A model generated the notes under the pieces. It was not told where the DNA came from. It searched no databases and was given only the letters and a program-made list of their open reading frames with translations. A program made the translations under genes and the position numbers. DNA of 64,000 bases from Chlamydoabsidia padenii (lineage: Eukaryota > Mucoromycota > Mucoromycetes > Mucorales > Cunninghamellaceae), in contig JAIWND010000001.1 in assembly GCA_025330725.1 (NCBI GenBank), positions 1,494,501 through 1,558,500 of the forward strand. The letters are read 5' to 3'. Of the stretch, positions 1-11,200 are shown piece by piece; within the stretch, counting starts at the first letter, position 1; every line of letters begins with the position of its first letter.

Positions 1-383
1 CTAGTAGCTTCAGTCACATCGTGTCTATTGAGAAAAAAAAAAAAAAAAAGCACAGTATTAGTCTTTTCTTGTGTTCATGGGAAGGAGGGTCACACTTACA
101 ACTTTGTTCGTACGTCACCTGTATCTCTTGGTCCACCCAGGAATTGGACGAGTCGTTCCAAACTAGTAATGTTCCCATTAATTCGAAAGACTTGTTGTGA
201 TACTTTCTGGAGCAATACATGATAGTCTTTTTCATCGTCGTCATCTAAACAAAAAAAAGTTCATGTCAATGGGGACAAATAGCCATTTGTATATGAATTA
301 CCTGGAAGACGAATAGCACCTTGACGATTGTTTCTTGACGATCCAGAGACCCCGTATCCTTGTTCCAGATCGTTGAATGACAT
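1..383 (-). CDS. Syntaxin (Qa-SNARE), Pep12/syntaxin-7-like, 5' part only
   Basis: This is the N-terminal part of an endosomal/vacuolar-type t-SNARE; the rest lies beyond the left edge. Exons are 383-302, 244-100 and 24-1 (cut by the window), joined through GT-AG introns with the frame kept. The protein begins MSFNDLEQGYG, the usual start of fungal Pep12/syntaxin-7 proteins. It runs through an acidic DDDDEKDY stretch into a Habc-like helix (LLQKVSQQVFRINGNIT, then LERLVQFLGGPRDTG and RTKLHDVTEATR). The SNARE motif and C-terminal membrane anchor are not in view. The start is the ATG at 383; an upstream in-frame ATG exists but lies in the promoter. A GGCGGGATTTGAAA element lies 125 nt upstream. 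Family assignment is confident, the exact paralogue less so. Confidence 0.82.
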
Positions 384-507
384 TAATGTTATAATATATA
401 AAGTAAAAGAAGAGATAAGATTAAATAAAAGAAGTGAGATAAGTTTTGAAAAGTAAAAAAGAAGAAAGAACGGACTTTTTGCCAAGAATTTTATTTTGTT
501 CGCTTGA

Positions 508-521
508 GGCGGGATTTGAAA
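508..521. promoter_or_regulatory. GGCGGGATTTGAAA promoter motif (syntaxin gene)
   Basis: The sequence reads GGCGGGATTTGAAA on the + strand, 125-138 nt upstream of the syntaxin ATG. A second, weaker copy (reverse of GACGGGATTTAAA) is at 728-740. Apart from these, the interval 384-967 shows only AT-rich sequence. The motif recurs at the same distance from several other genes in the window; its function is inferred only from that position. Confidence 0.5.
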
Positions 522-967
522 TTATCGACATGGTTTGCATTTTTTCGGCACAGAAACCAGCAAATCATGTCATTCGGCTCAGTAATCCCATCAACTAGCA
601 ATAAACTAGCCACTGGATTATAATTGGACTATGTAGAATGAAATGAGCTCTACTAATCTGAGAATGTTCTTTGGCCAGTCAATGATCATCCTGATTATCA
701 AACTGGAGACAAAGCTCAAGTTCCGATTTTAAATCCCGTCTTACTCTTGCTTATGTTGCAATTGACAGAAAATCCAACTATACACTACTTTTAAGGTCAC
801 ATGAATGCGTGTAGTAAAAAACGATAATCAGTAAAGTTCTTGGCTTTCTTTTTAAAGACAAATATATGATAAAAAAAAAAGAGTTTTATTTGTTTATTGT
901 ATTGTATGTAAGATAATCTATATCTAAGGGGAGAGGGGAAGTCAAGCCAGACACGTTGTTTACTGTT

Positions 968-1699
968 TCACCTCACCATAACCAGCCAGTCTTGATAAAC
1001 ACCAAAAGGGGTAGTCATTTTATTGACAAAAGCGACATGATCTACTTGAAACCATTCAGGTTGTTTCTAATAGGACCAACCATGTCAGATTCTTTTTTAA
1101 GACGGATACCTATTGGAATCAATAAAGGGTGAGTAAATAACAATATATCCATATGTATATATATATATATATATTACCTTGTTACATTGCAGGAGGAGAA
1201 ATAATTAATCTAATTCAATACATATCTACGTATAACAATCAAATGACTTTTGTTCACTGTTCAAGTATAAGGGGGAGGGGACATATCTGTATTTGTGTTT
1301 TTGTTTTACCTTTTTGACAATGGGGTTATAATTTCTAAAGAAGCTAACACATGATGAGGACGTAGATCTTTTTTTTTTATTTAATGCGTTGTACAAGAGC
1401 CTTGTTAAAAGAGTCATCACCCGGGTCTAAGGAAAGGAGTTTGGGAGTGCCTTGATAAGAAGAAGAATAAAAAGTCAGTAGCATCGTCTTTTCCTTCTGT
1501 TTTACTTACCTTTTATTTAAAGTTACCATTGTATTTTCCAATTCTAGATAATGCAAAATCTTGTTTAGATCGTTCACATTAAATGCTGATTGTTTTTTGT
1601 GGGGAAGAGAAAGAAAGAAAGACAAAAGATTCGGGATTCAAATATATCAAATAAGTTTGTGGTATCACCAACTAGCGATTTGATTGGCCGAAAGATATC
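968..1699 (-). CDS. Unrecognised small multi-exon gene (5' end not resolved)
   Basis: I do not recognise this protein. A chain of short exons on the minus strand keeps a single frame: 1699-1669, 1585-1510, 1450-1421, 1334-1310 and 1066-968. It encodes pieces such as DIFRPIKSLV, FNVNDLNKILHYLELENTMV, TPFLRPGNYNPIVKK and finally EWFQVDHVAFVNKMT...QDWLVMVR followed by TGA. All introns are GT-AG and short, and the last exon has a natural amphipathic/aromatic composition. The first exon is unclear: a minus-strand stretch at about 1790-1860 has a good GTAAGG donor and could encode SPETKKTITA in the right phase, but no start codon was found for it. The gene shares its 5' side with the AT-hook gene. 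Existence is moderately likely; function is unknown. Confidence 0.42.
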
Positions 1700-1980
1700 C
1701 TACAAGTAAAAAATGGAAAAGGTAGTATCATCAAGGGTGTAAGGATACGATAGGATTGAAAAAAAAAATATTTAAAACAATTATGTACCTTACAGCAGTT
1801 ATTGTTTTCTTTGTTTCCGGTGAGTGAGGGAGACTTTGAATCTAGTCTGTGTAACCAAAGAAACGGAAGGTTCTGACGATTCTTTGGACATTTTATTTTC
1901 CCATATTTAGTGAAATAGTTCTATTTAATGAACTCTCCTCTTTCTTTCTTTTCTTTTTCCCAATTTTTTTTCTTTTGGCC

Positions 1981-2916
1981 ATGGCCCCCATTGAATTCTT
2001 ACTTCACCCTCCTTCACCTAAATGTACATTACCACCCATACTCTCAAATGTCACATCCTTACCACATGCACCAACCTCACCATTACAACGACCTAGTTCG
2101 CGAAATGGACGAGAACTTCCTTCTATACCTTCACTTCAACTACCTGATAACAAGCCTTATACACCATCATTGATGCTTACTATTCCTTATCACCCCTCTC
2201 CTTCCTCCACTTCTTCTTCCCCTTGCACCTCACCTTTTTTATCTTATCAATCATTGGACACACCCACATCCTCACCCTCACCGTCGTTTTTACTACCACC
2301 ATTACTACCCGAAACATTTGGCCGATCCAGATCTCATTCAAATGCATCCACCTGCTCATGGTCACCCTTGGCTGTCACTGCCCCTTCATCACCCATCATG
2401 ATTCACCAAGAACGCCAACGACGATTATCTGATCCATCACCACCAGCCATCAAACGGAAACGAGGTCGGCCACCCAACAACAATAGTAATCAACAACAAC
2501 AACCACAACAGCGGGATCAGTATACATTTGTGCCTCCGACAGTATGGGATGTGAAGCGTACCGAATTACCTGCCATCGACAAGGTGGACACTCAAAATGG
2601 GGTGATGCTTGTACTTTGGCCAGGGGATGATGCTAGTAAACAACAAAATACCTTTACAAGTACTCGTATGGATGCTACCTTGACCATGCCAAAGAAGAAA
2701 CGGGGAAGAAAACCAAAGACTCAACTGGCGGGGAATTCTTGTTTTGTCTGGCGTGATCTGACAGCACGACGAGGCGCTAATAGAGTCAAGAAGACAACTC
2801 CACCAAGAATAAACAAGAAATCTCCATCCTCGACGAAACTGGCTCATGACACCAACCTCAAGATTGAAGAAGATGCCATTGTGAACTGGACAAAGGATTT
2901 ATCTTTGAATGATTAG
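1981..2916 (+). CDS. AT-hook DNA-binding protein, single exon
   Basis: The ORF encodes 311 aa from the ATG at 1981; the frame is open two codons further 5', but the codon there is TTG. The N-terminal half (about residues 1-150) is Pro/Ser/Thr-rich and probably disordered. Two AT-hook motifs follow: KRKRGRPP near residue 160 and KKKRGRKPK near residue 238, each with the GRP or GRK core that inserts into the minor groove of AT-rich DNA. A short conserved-looking block (TVWDVKRTELPAID...VMLVLWPGDD) separates them. The protein is Lys-rich towards the C-terminus, which suggests a nuclear chromatin or transcription protein. No enzymatic domain is visible. A (CT)n stretch follows the stop. The class call is solid because of the two hooks; the specific role is unknown. 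Confidence 0.78.
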   Translation: MAPIEFLLHPPSPKCTLPPILSNVTSLPHAPTSPLQRPSSRNGRELPSIPSLQLPDNKPYTPSLMLTIPYHPSPSSTSSSPCTSPFLSYQSLDTPTSSPSPSFLLPPLLPETFGRSRSHSNASTCSWSPLAVTAPSSPIMIHQERQRRLSDPSPPAIKRKRGRPPNNNSNQQQQPQQRDQYTFVPPTVWDVKRTELPAIDKVDTQNGVMLVLWPGDDASKQQNTFTSTRMDATLTMPKKKRGRKPKTQLAGNSCFVWRDLTARRGANRVKKTTPPRINKKSPSSTKLAHDTNLKIEEDAIVNWTKDLSLND

Positions 2917-3599
2917 GTATCTCTCTCTCTCTCGCTCTCTTTTTTTATTTTTATTTTTTTTTATTTTTATACATAACATACATAGCATATACATATTTAG
3001 TCTACAATTACTTTACCCCATCCACGCCTCTTTATGTTCTACTTTACACATTATCTCACATTGTAATAAACTATCTTAACTTTTATAATGAATGATAAGG
3101 CGATCGACATCGTCTTATCGGGGGTTTAATATATGTGATCTTCGTCTCTCTCGTCTTCCATGTCATCTAGTTTCAGACTTTTTTATTTTATTTATTTTTT
3201 TAAAAAAATATTACTATGATATGTAGGTGTCTCCCTTTTTTGTTTAATAACCAGCAGCTACTTCGTCCTAGAAAAGATCAGATGGACGTCCTTTGGCGAT
3301 CTCTGTTTGGTGGGAATAAACTTTTTCTCATCCAGTTAGATATGTGCAATCCCATATGAAAACTCACCTCCTTGTCCTTAACATTGGGCTGAGCGAGTCA
3401 TGAAAAGAAAGTTTCTATAACAAGCAATCAAGGTAACACACTAGGTTGGCAAAATATCATTATCTATCATTTGTGCCTGAGAAGAATAATGTCAACTAAT
3501 TTCACACCCCGCATTCATGCGAGATCACAATTTCACACCCCGGTTTTTGTGACAATCTAGATAGGTTTTCTATACCAAACACATTGTTCTGAGACCACC

Positions 3600-3641
<42 letters not shown>

Positions 3642-3950
3642 TTTCGATCTTCCTGAGCCATTATTGATTGATTGGATTACTTCCTTCAAGCCATTTCCAT
3701 ATTGTCACAAATATCAACAAACTACTTGTAGGTGTAGCTGATATAATAATCCAAGGCAAGCTGGTATACAAAACAACTTCATTACTACAGTATCCTGGCT
3801 GTATCTATATGTCCAAAAGATGATTGCTCTGTTCTTTTAAAGAAGCACTCGACTGATTGTCTTTTTTTCTTTGAGTATTCTACCTCTGGTCAACTCAACG
3901 AACCTTTCCCTTCCACCAAAAATCACATAAATTGAACTCCCAACAGGCTT
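2917..3950. other. Intergenic, AT-rich, no gene seen
   Basis: This is non-coding downstream sequence of the AT-hook gene. It holds a 36-nt T run (3605-3640). It also holds two copies of TTTCACACCCCG (3500-3511 and 3531-3542) on either side of a short perfect palindrome, CGCATTCATGCG. From about 3895 the flank of the repeat array begins (cgaacctttccctt-like), which is shared with the cluster at 26.47 kb. Confidence 0.6.
3605..3640. repeat. Poly(T) tract, 36 nt
   Basis: An uninterrupted T run in intergenic DNA. It is one of several runs of 36-70 nt in the window (also at 13364, 15469, 49097, 59261 and 63512). Confidence 0.9.
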
Positions 3951-4960
3951 TGAAAATTGACAGACAAGACAAAACTTATTTCAAAACCCGCTTACTCTCG
4001 CCTGGAATCTTGAGAGAGCACTATTGTCTCAATGAACAAGTGATGCTCCTGACAAAAGTGACCATGACCATTCCTTAACCTATTTCCCACAAACTTTACA
4101 TAATAGCCCTTGTACCAGGTCCACTGTATGAGCAGTATAGCCTCAAGATCGTTTTAACCTGACTTTTGTAAAAAAAAAAAATGCAGAATGAAAATTGACA
4201 CACAAGATAAAACTTATTTGAAAACCCGCTTACTCTCGCCTTGAATCTTAAGAGAGCACTATTGTCTCAATGAACAAGTGATGCTCCTGACAAAAGTGAC
4301 CATGACCATTCCTTAACCTATTTCCCACAAACTTTACATAATAGCCCTTGTACCAGGTCCACTGTATGAGCAGTATAGCCTCAAGATCGTTTTAACCTGA
4401 CTTTTGTAAAAAAAAAATGCAGAATGAAAATTGACACACAAGATAAAACTTATTTCGAAACCCGCTTACTCTCGCCTTGAATCTTGGGAAAGCTCTATTG
4501 CCTCAATGGAGGCTGTATAGCTGAATACAAGGGATATGTTATATAGGCGATTATGTAAACGTTGTTGGAAATAGGCTAAGGAATGCACATGGTCACTTTT
4601 ATCATGAGCATCACTTGTTCATTAAGCCAGTAGAACTCTTTTAAGATTCAAGGCGAGAGTAAGCGGGTTTTCAAATAAGTTTTATCTTGTGTGTCAATTT
4701 TCATTCTGCATTTTTTTTTTTTACAAAAGTCAGGTTAAAACGATCTTGAGGCTATAGTGCTCCTTACAGAGGACTTGATACAATGGCCATTATGCAAACT
4801 TTGTTGAAAATAGGCTACGGAATGGTCATGGTCACTTTTGTCAGGAGCATCACTTGTTCATTGAGACAATAATGCTCTCTCAAGATTCCAGGCGAGAGTA
4901 AGCGGGTTTTGAAATAAGTTTTGTCTTGTCTGTGAATTTTCATTCTATATCTTGACTTTT
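3951..4960. repeat. Palindromic array of about 236-bp repeat units
   Basis: Two nearly identical forward units start at 3951 and 4189, and a truncated third starts at 4425. At about 4508 the orientation flips, and two units run back in reverse (about 4510-4720 and 4720-4960). Each unit has TGAAAATTGACA, then AACTTATTTCAAAACCCGC, CTTACTCTCGCC, CAATGAACAAGTGATGCTC, GTGACCATG and TTTTAACCTGACTTTTG, ending in an A run. The outermost forward and reverse units share variants (GACAGACAAGAC) that the inner units lack (GACACACAAGAT). This is the symmetry expected if a two-unit block was duplicated by inversion. No coding frame is present. Related units lie at 26637-27063. Confidence 0.9.
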
Positions 4961-5438
4961 GTAATAAAATAAAAAAAAAGGATAAAAAATGAGATTTGTG
5001 TTTTGAGAGAGAGTGGGGGTGCTTGTTGGGGAGTGCATCTTTTTGTTCAGATGATTTGACGGTACTCGGTTTCAAGTCTGGTTGGGGTTCAAATTACGAG
5101 ATTTCTACTGTCCATGACCGACAGCCAAAGTAACATTTTTTATACAAAGCCTATCCAACTTTATTCAAAGGCAATTTGTTTAAGCCCATATAAATCAACA
5201 TTTGTGTGCCACTTTATTTAAAACTATTTAAGATATCGAAACATTAAAGTTTTTTTTTTTTTATATTGTATTGTAGGTTAGATAAGGGATATATAAAACA
5301 AAAGAAGGGGGGGGGAGTTTGATGTAGGTGATGAGTAAAGAGAGGGGTGGTGAGTTAAATCTATTTTGTTCTATACTATAATTAATAAAAGGAGTGATAT
5401 AAGATGGTTGTAATCGGCCAATGTTGAGTCTAGTCCAG
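4961..5438. other. Repeat flank and 3' intergenic sequence of COX17
   Basis: Positions 4980-5035 are the reverse complement of a flank found at about 26568-26600 (CTCTCAAAACACAAATCT and neighbours), so they belong to the repeat element. The rest is AT-rich sequence with no gene visible. Confidence 0.6.
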
Positions 5439-5642
5439 TTAAATCTTGAAGCCCAAGTCCCGCATACATTTCAAGTGAGCATCGATGAGGTCTTGACAGT
5501 GTTCTTCCCCCTTGTCAAAAATACATTGGTCACGCACTTTTTTGGTGTCAGGACAAGCACAGCAGGGTTTCAAAGGTTTGCCATCCTTGCCAATAGGTAA
5601 TTCGCCAGAGTGTGTTGATGTCGTTTTTACTGATTCGGCCAT
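5439..5642 (-). CDS. COX17: Cytochrome c oxidase copper chaperone Cox17
   Basis: A single-exon gene of 67 aa, the usual length for Cox17, which delivers Cu(I) in the mitochondrial intermembrane space to Sco1 and Cox11 for assembly of complex IV. The copper-binding CCAC motif follows KPLKP (about residues 27-30), and the twin-cysteine CHCH helices ([10 protein letters not shown] ... [10 protein letters not shown]) are intact, with the conserved GFKI end. The start is the ATG at 5642. The frame is open further upstream, but that stretch is promoter-like and includes the ACCGGGATTTGAAT element. The gene is divergent from the HAD-family gene at 6317. Confidence is very high. Confidence 0.96.
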   Translation of the reverse strand: MAESVKTTSTHSGELPIGKDGKPLKPCCACPDTKKVRDQCIFDKGEEHCQDLIDAHLKCMRDLGFKI

Positions 5643-6316
5643 GGGTGGAAATGTTGTGTAATGGATCAAGGGAAAGAAACAAAGAAAGAAAAAAAAAGTG
5701 TAGATGGAATGAAATGCTGACCAATGTCTGTCGTGACTTGGCCCAGCGACCGGGATTTGAATAGATTGAATCAACCCAGCGACTTGGAACACATGGACGA
5801 GAGATTCTTTATCATCATCCCGAATGAATATAGAGTATCAACCTTCAATGAGTACCCAATACAACTTGACTTTTTAGCGGAGCGTATTATTGTATTGGAA
5901 TAGAAAGAGAAATCATTTCTACAGTCAAATTACCATTTGCTTACCAAGATAATTGCATGAATACCATTGTATACCCCTGTTTGGGAATTTCAAATCCCGT
6001 CAATAGGATATCGAAAAGTGCCTTTGTCACTCAGTAGTCCTTTGAGGAGGGTGGAAGTAGAGAGACGTTCGTTTTCCATTGATGATGGCATGATTTGTAT
6101 GAGATTGAAGTCATGTTTTAATTTGAGGATTTTGCATAAGGATTAGTGAGCATGCATGGTTTGGAAAAAGGGAAAATGAAGAATGTATTTCAAAACCCGA
6201 TCCGATTTTCTTTCTTTAAAATTATTTCACTTGGTTGATTCTTTGACCTTTCTTCTTTTTCTTTTTTACTTTATTATTGGCACTCAATAATTACTTGATT
6301 AGTGGAACACATCACT
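5643..6316. promoter_or_regulatory. Divergent promoter of COX17 and the HAD gene, three motif copies
   Basis: This shared 674-bp region holds three copies of the recurrent motif: ACCGGGATTTGAAT at 5749-5762 (107 nt from the COX17 ATG), TTTCAAATCCCGTC at 5988-6001, and TTTCAAAACCCGA at 6188-6200 (117 nt from the HAD ATG). Nothing else is recognisable. Confidence 0.5.
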
Positions 6317-7957
6317 ATGCGCACTCACTATTCTGATATCGGAGAACTGGAAAAGGTAAAGTGTATTGATACCACTGGTCATACAATATTGTCATCTTGA
6401 TAACCAATTCTCTCTCTCTTATACACACACACACTTTTTATTATAAACCAACAAAGAAAGTCTTACAAGACCAATACGAAACGTCACCATTCTACCTCAA
6501 CAAGAAAGAAGCTCTCAAACCAGTCCAACTTGACATATTTGACTTTGACTCCACCTTATTCCTATCACCTTCACTCAGTCCGACAATATGGCATCCCTCT
6601 TTGATCAAACAACTCGTTGGTGAAGATGTCTTTGGTCCAGGTAAGACAAAAAATAAAAAGGTGATCCCCCCCAACAAAAAAAAAAAAGAAAAGATTAACT
6701 TGAACATTCCTTTCTTCTTCTGTAGGCTGGTGGAAGGATTACCGCTCGTTAGATCTGGGACCTATCGATGAACTCGAAAAGACACAGTGGGCAAATTATT
6801 GGAATGAAGATATTGTAGCCAAAGCACGCCAATCCTTACAAGATCCTACCATCATGACAGTGGTGTTGACAGGCAGGCGTGCCATTCCATTCTATCCGAT
6901 GATCTCACGCATGCTGACATCTAAACAACTCGACTTTGATCTACTCGGCCTTCGACCTGACCCTACTCAAGAATGCTACAATGACCATGTCAAGAACAAC
7001 AAGACTACCACCACTTATGGCGCCAGCTCAGTCTTTGTCAATACTTTGGATTTCAAAACATGTTTTATCCTCAACCTATTACACAATATACCAAGTCTCA
7101 AACAGGTGAACATGTGGGACGATCGACTGAACCATGTCAAGCGATTTGAAGACTTTTTATGCCAACTCACCCACCAAGGCTTACTCACACCAGGCTCCTC
7201 GGTGGAACATGTCAAACCTGTCCTTCCTCGTTACCGACCTCTATGGGAACAAAAAGTTGTCACTCATGTATTAGAAACCCACAATGCCAATGAACTACTC
7301 TATCAACAAGAACAAAAGTGGAATCGGGCCATCAGCACCATCCAATGGGACACTAATGACGATATTTCCAAGGTAGCGAAGCATCTCTCACTTGAACCGA
7401 TACCCTCCTCCACCGTCATCAAACTGGATCCATCCACTGTGGAACAATTGCGTGCGATCGTGGAACCTTACTACCACCACGAATTACGGAAACAGCATCA
7501 AGAATGGACGGGATGGCGTGCCAAGGCTGAAGTACCTCAATGGTTTGGCCGTCAGGTCATACTCTCGTCTCATACCGCTCCCCCGCTCGGCACAAAGTGG
7601 ACGATCGCGATCGATAAACTCTCAAGGCCGGATCCCGATATTGGTCTCGTCGCTCTCGTCACCGTCAAACAGAAACGTTATATCATGCCATTGATTCACA
7701 AACCTTCTCAAGCAAACTCGATACTGAAAAAGAAGTTTACTTGGACTGACGTACCGGCAGATCTTCAACGACAATTTGGACCAGGAACAGTTGCAGTAGC
7801 GTATCTACTGGGATTGGATGGTAAAGTCAAGGGGGGCCAAGAAAATCAATTGGTTTGTTTGGATAAAGAAACCCAGCATAGCGTGTTGGGGAAAAGGGCT
7901 ATAGAGGATGATGGTCCTACAACTGTTAAAAAATCACAACGTGGTGGTCTTATATAG
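6317..7957 (+). CDS. HAD-superfamily protein (HAD_SAK_1 / 'Swiss army knife RNA repair'-like)
   Basis: Three exons (6317-6355, 6457-6640, 6726-7957) give 484 aa. The N-terminal domain is a HAD phosphatase-like fold: motif I is DIFDFDSTLF (Asp nucleophile and second Asp) near residue 38, and the motif II region is TVVLTGRRA near residue 118. This matches the fungal family annotated as HAD domain in Swiss Army Knife RNA repair proteins. The later part (about residues 300-460) has no clear domain and ends in a basic tail. The natural substrate is not known to me. The first exon is short (13 aa) and joins in phase 0. The gene is divergently transcribed from COX17, with a TTTCAAAACCCGA element 117 nt upstream. 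The family call is good; the role in RNA repair is only an extrapolation from the family name. Confidence 0.8.
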
Positions 7958-8256
7958 TAAAATAGATATTAATCACTGGTTAAATAGACTTTTTTTTTTT
8001 TTTTGAATAAAAACTCTTGGACACAGTAGATAACATTAATGACAAAAGACATTTTTTTATTAGTTAGTTAAAAAAAAAGAGGGGGGGGGTAAAATGATGA
8101 TGATGATGGAGTATTATAGGGTCATGTAAACTACGAGGGAATAAAAAAAAAGTACAAATGCATATGTTTTTGCTTTTTCTTTTTTTGGTATGCAAAGGTA
8201 GGATATACATGATTGTGTGTATGAGGGAGTGAGAAGGGGAATAATCACCTGTTATT

Positions 8257-11200
8257 TCAAAACCTAAAATCACCAGGAGGTGGTTTTGAGTCCAAACCTG
8301 CCACTTCAGAATACATTTGTAGGGCACGCAAAATATGCATGGGGTCCAATTCCACCGCATCACCTAATTTTTCAAGCACCGAGGCAAATCGACCCATCTT
8401 TTGAAGGTAGAGCGAAGATACAGCATTTTCCACCCGAGCCACACAGTTTTCCATCAAGAGAACCAGTTCTTCGTCTGACGCATCTTCCATCATATGTTTA
8501 TCCAAGAGTCGACCTAGTCCCCATGGTGCTGTACTGACAATATGTGATGGATCCCCATTATGTCCTGCTGATGTATATTTACTGGATATCGAGCTACCTG
8601 CCTTGTTACCAATCAATACGTTTCCTGCTGTCAGTCTTTCCAGCCTGATCGCCAGATTGCTCAAGGAGGACACGAGGGCTGGATCAATTGTACGTTTATG
8701 ATGGTGCTTTTGTTGTTGTTGTCGTTGTCGTGATTGATGATTGTCATAATGTGGAGTTGTTACATCGTCATCGCAGGGTGATATCGTGCCATCAAATCCT
8801 GATGATATGTCCAAATTGTTTACATCGTCAGGTTCTAATCGAGGTGATGGTACCAAGGATGCTGGTTCGACTGATTTTGGTGTTGTGTGAGCATTAAGGG
8901 GAGCATCTTGAGTCATCATTTCGCTTTTATCAAGTTCCATACGGGCAGACAGTTGCTTGGGGTATACCAAGCTGAGCATTTCTGGTGTTTCCAAACCTTT
9001 TAATCGTCGTTCACCCAATTCCATAACATGGAAACCAAGTCGCTTGAGTTGTTGCATGTCACGTATCATCGAGAAGCTGCCGTTTACCGCCGTTGTTGCT
9101 GACGAGGTCGTTGAATCATCAAAGGTTACAATCCCACTATCCGTATCCAGTACACCAGAGAAGTTTCGAAGAGCAGCCACCACATCCGAGGAGACACATA
9201 TTTGTCCACCATCAGCAGCATTACATATTCGACTTGCCTTGTTCACCACCGGTCCAAAGTAATCCATCCGATTGGTGATTGGATTTCGTTCAAAGACAGG
9301 CATACCCCAATGGATCCCCATGCGGACCGAGAGACCTTTATAAATTACCACATTATCTTTTTCAATTTCCCGGCCTTCGTCAGAATCCAAAATACCAGCA
9401 GGCCAATCAGCTTCCAACAGTTGCAGTTGAGCCGTAAAACACCATAACAAAGCAGCCGTGATCGATTGGAAGCATACCATAAATGCATCACCTTCAGTTT
9501 TTACTTCGTAACCACCCACACTTCGTAGAGTACGTCGCATGACAGCATCGTGAATCTTGATCGCCGATCGCATGTTTTCAGGCTGTGTTTCCCAGAATTG
9601 TGTCGAGCTTTTGATATCAGTAAAGACCAGAGCTACTTGATTGATAGGAGGAGGGATTTCTCGTTCGAGCCTAGCCAATGTCTATAGGTATCACCATCAA
9701 CACCACATAAAGAAAAAAAAAAAGTTAGATTGTTGTTTCAAAGTGTATCATTTTCTAATAACATACCGAATCACCAGGACCATCTTCTTTTCCACGTCGC
9801 TTGTTTTTACCAACAACCAATCCCATACTATCATCCACCAAGAATCCATTATCAGGTACGCCACCACGACCAGGACCAATGTTCCCACCACGCAAGTTAC
9901 GGAATCGTTTGTCACGTTTATCAAAGAGATCATTGACCCCGATCACCATCACCATGATATTGTCATCCGCACCATAAGTGATAGCAAAATCACGTAGTTT
10001 TTGTGCAGCCGCCATCAGATCGTCCTTTTCCGTCCGAGCAATATCCACAGCCGTTTGATAAGACATGCGATCCCAAAGACCACGAGATGCCATGATCACA
10101 AATTCGTCGTCCTCTGTCAAATCGATGGTTGATATATAAGGGTTTGCATTGACAACGGGTATCAGGTGAAAGTGACCAAAGCTTCGAGAGACATTGAGTT
10201 CGCCATTCAGGAGACCAGCATTAGAGACATAACCACCAGCAGAGCGAATACGAGAGATTTCACTAGGATTAAGAGGAATGTGCTTCTGAGTGATTTCAAA
10301 GGCTTGACCGTTGTTGCGAGATATCACAGCAAGAGCATCACCTACATTGGCCACATACAATTTGGTTCCAGCAATATAGCACATCACAGCCGAAGCACCC
10401 GAGTCCTTTTCTTCACCAACACTTGAGCCAAGTTCCTTTTGTAGAGCCAAAAACATTCGTCGGACAGCACACACAATAGTATCGTCGCCCTTGTTCTTGC
10501 GGAGTTCGTTGTAAAAGTGGTAAGTCAAGTTGTCGTTCAAGTATTTCGTTAGTTTGCAGCCAGATTTCGAGTTCTTCCGACCATCAAACAAACCAAAGAC
10601 ACTTTCATCATCATTGTTACGGAAGCGGGGCATCACCAAATCCCACGTAGCCAAATGATCACTAGGGCCTAACCAATCGGCAATACCGTAAGCCATAGAG
10701 TTGACTTCGGATGGAGAAGTACGCACCCGCCGGTTATGGAATTCTTCAGGGGTGGAGACACCAAGAATCGTAATGTCCATCAGTCCAAGCATACGGAGTC
10801 TTGTTAGTGCACTAAAGTCAGAGAGATCTTTTTCATTTGGGTTTGCTGGGTCAGTAGGCGTCTTTTTGATTTCCAATCTTTTGTTGCCAGACAAATTTAA
10901 ATATTTCAAACCCAGATTCCAATTCCTATGCGCATAATGTATATATAAAAAAAAAAGTTAGACCATCTTCCAGTCCTCCTCTCGTCCCGCGTGTACTTAC
11001 CAATTCCAATCATACGGCCAATTTGCAATATTGTATTTCAGTAGATTATTCCCCACATCGAGCACCAAGAGTTTCCGCAGTTTACCAATTTCCGCAGGCA
11101 GAGTTTGAAGCTTGTTCCCATTGACCGCCAAAACACGCAGATAGGAGAGTTTTTCGATATCATCAGCAGGCAAAGAAGTGAGTTGATTTCCAGAAAGATA

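Noticed and set aside
1226..1420. 64-codon minus-strand ORF read as a gene of its own
   Set aside because: It is an out-of-frame reading across short exons and introns of the spliced minus-strand model.
1975..1980. Upstream in-frame extension of the AT-hook ORF
   Set aside because: The codon is TTG; the ATG at 1981 is the natural start.
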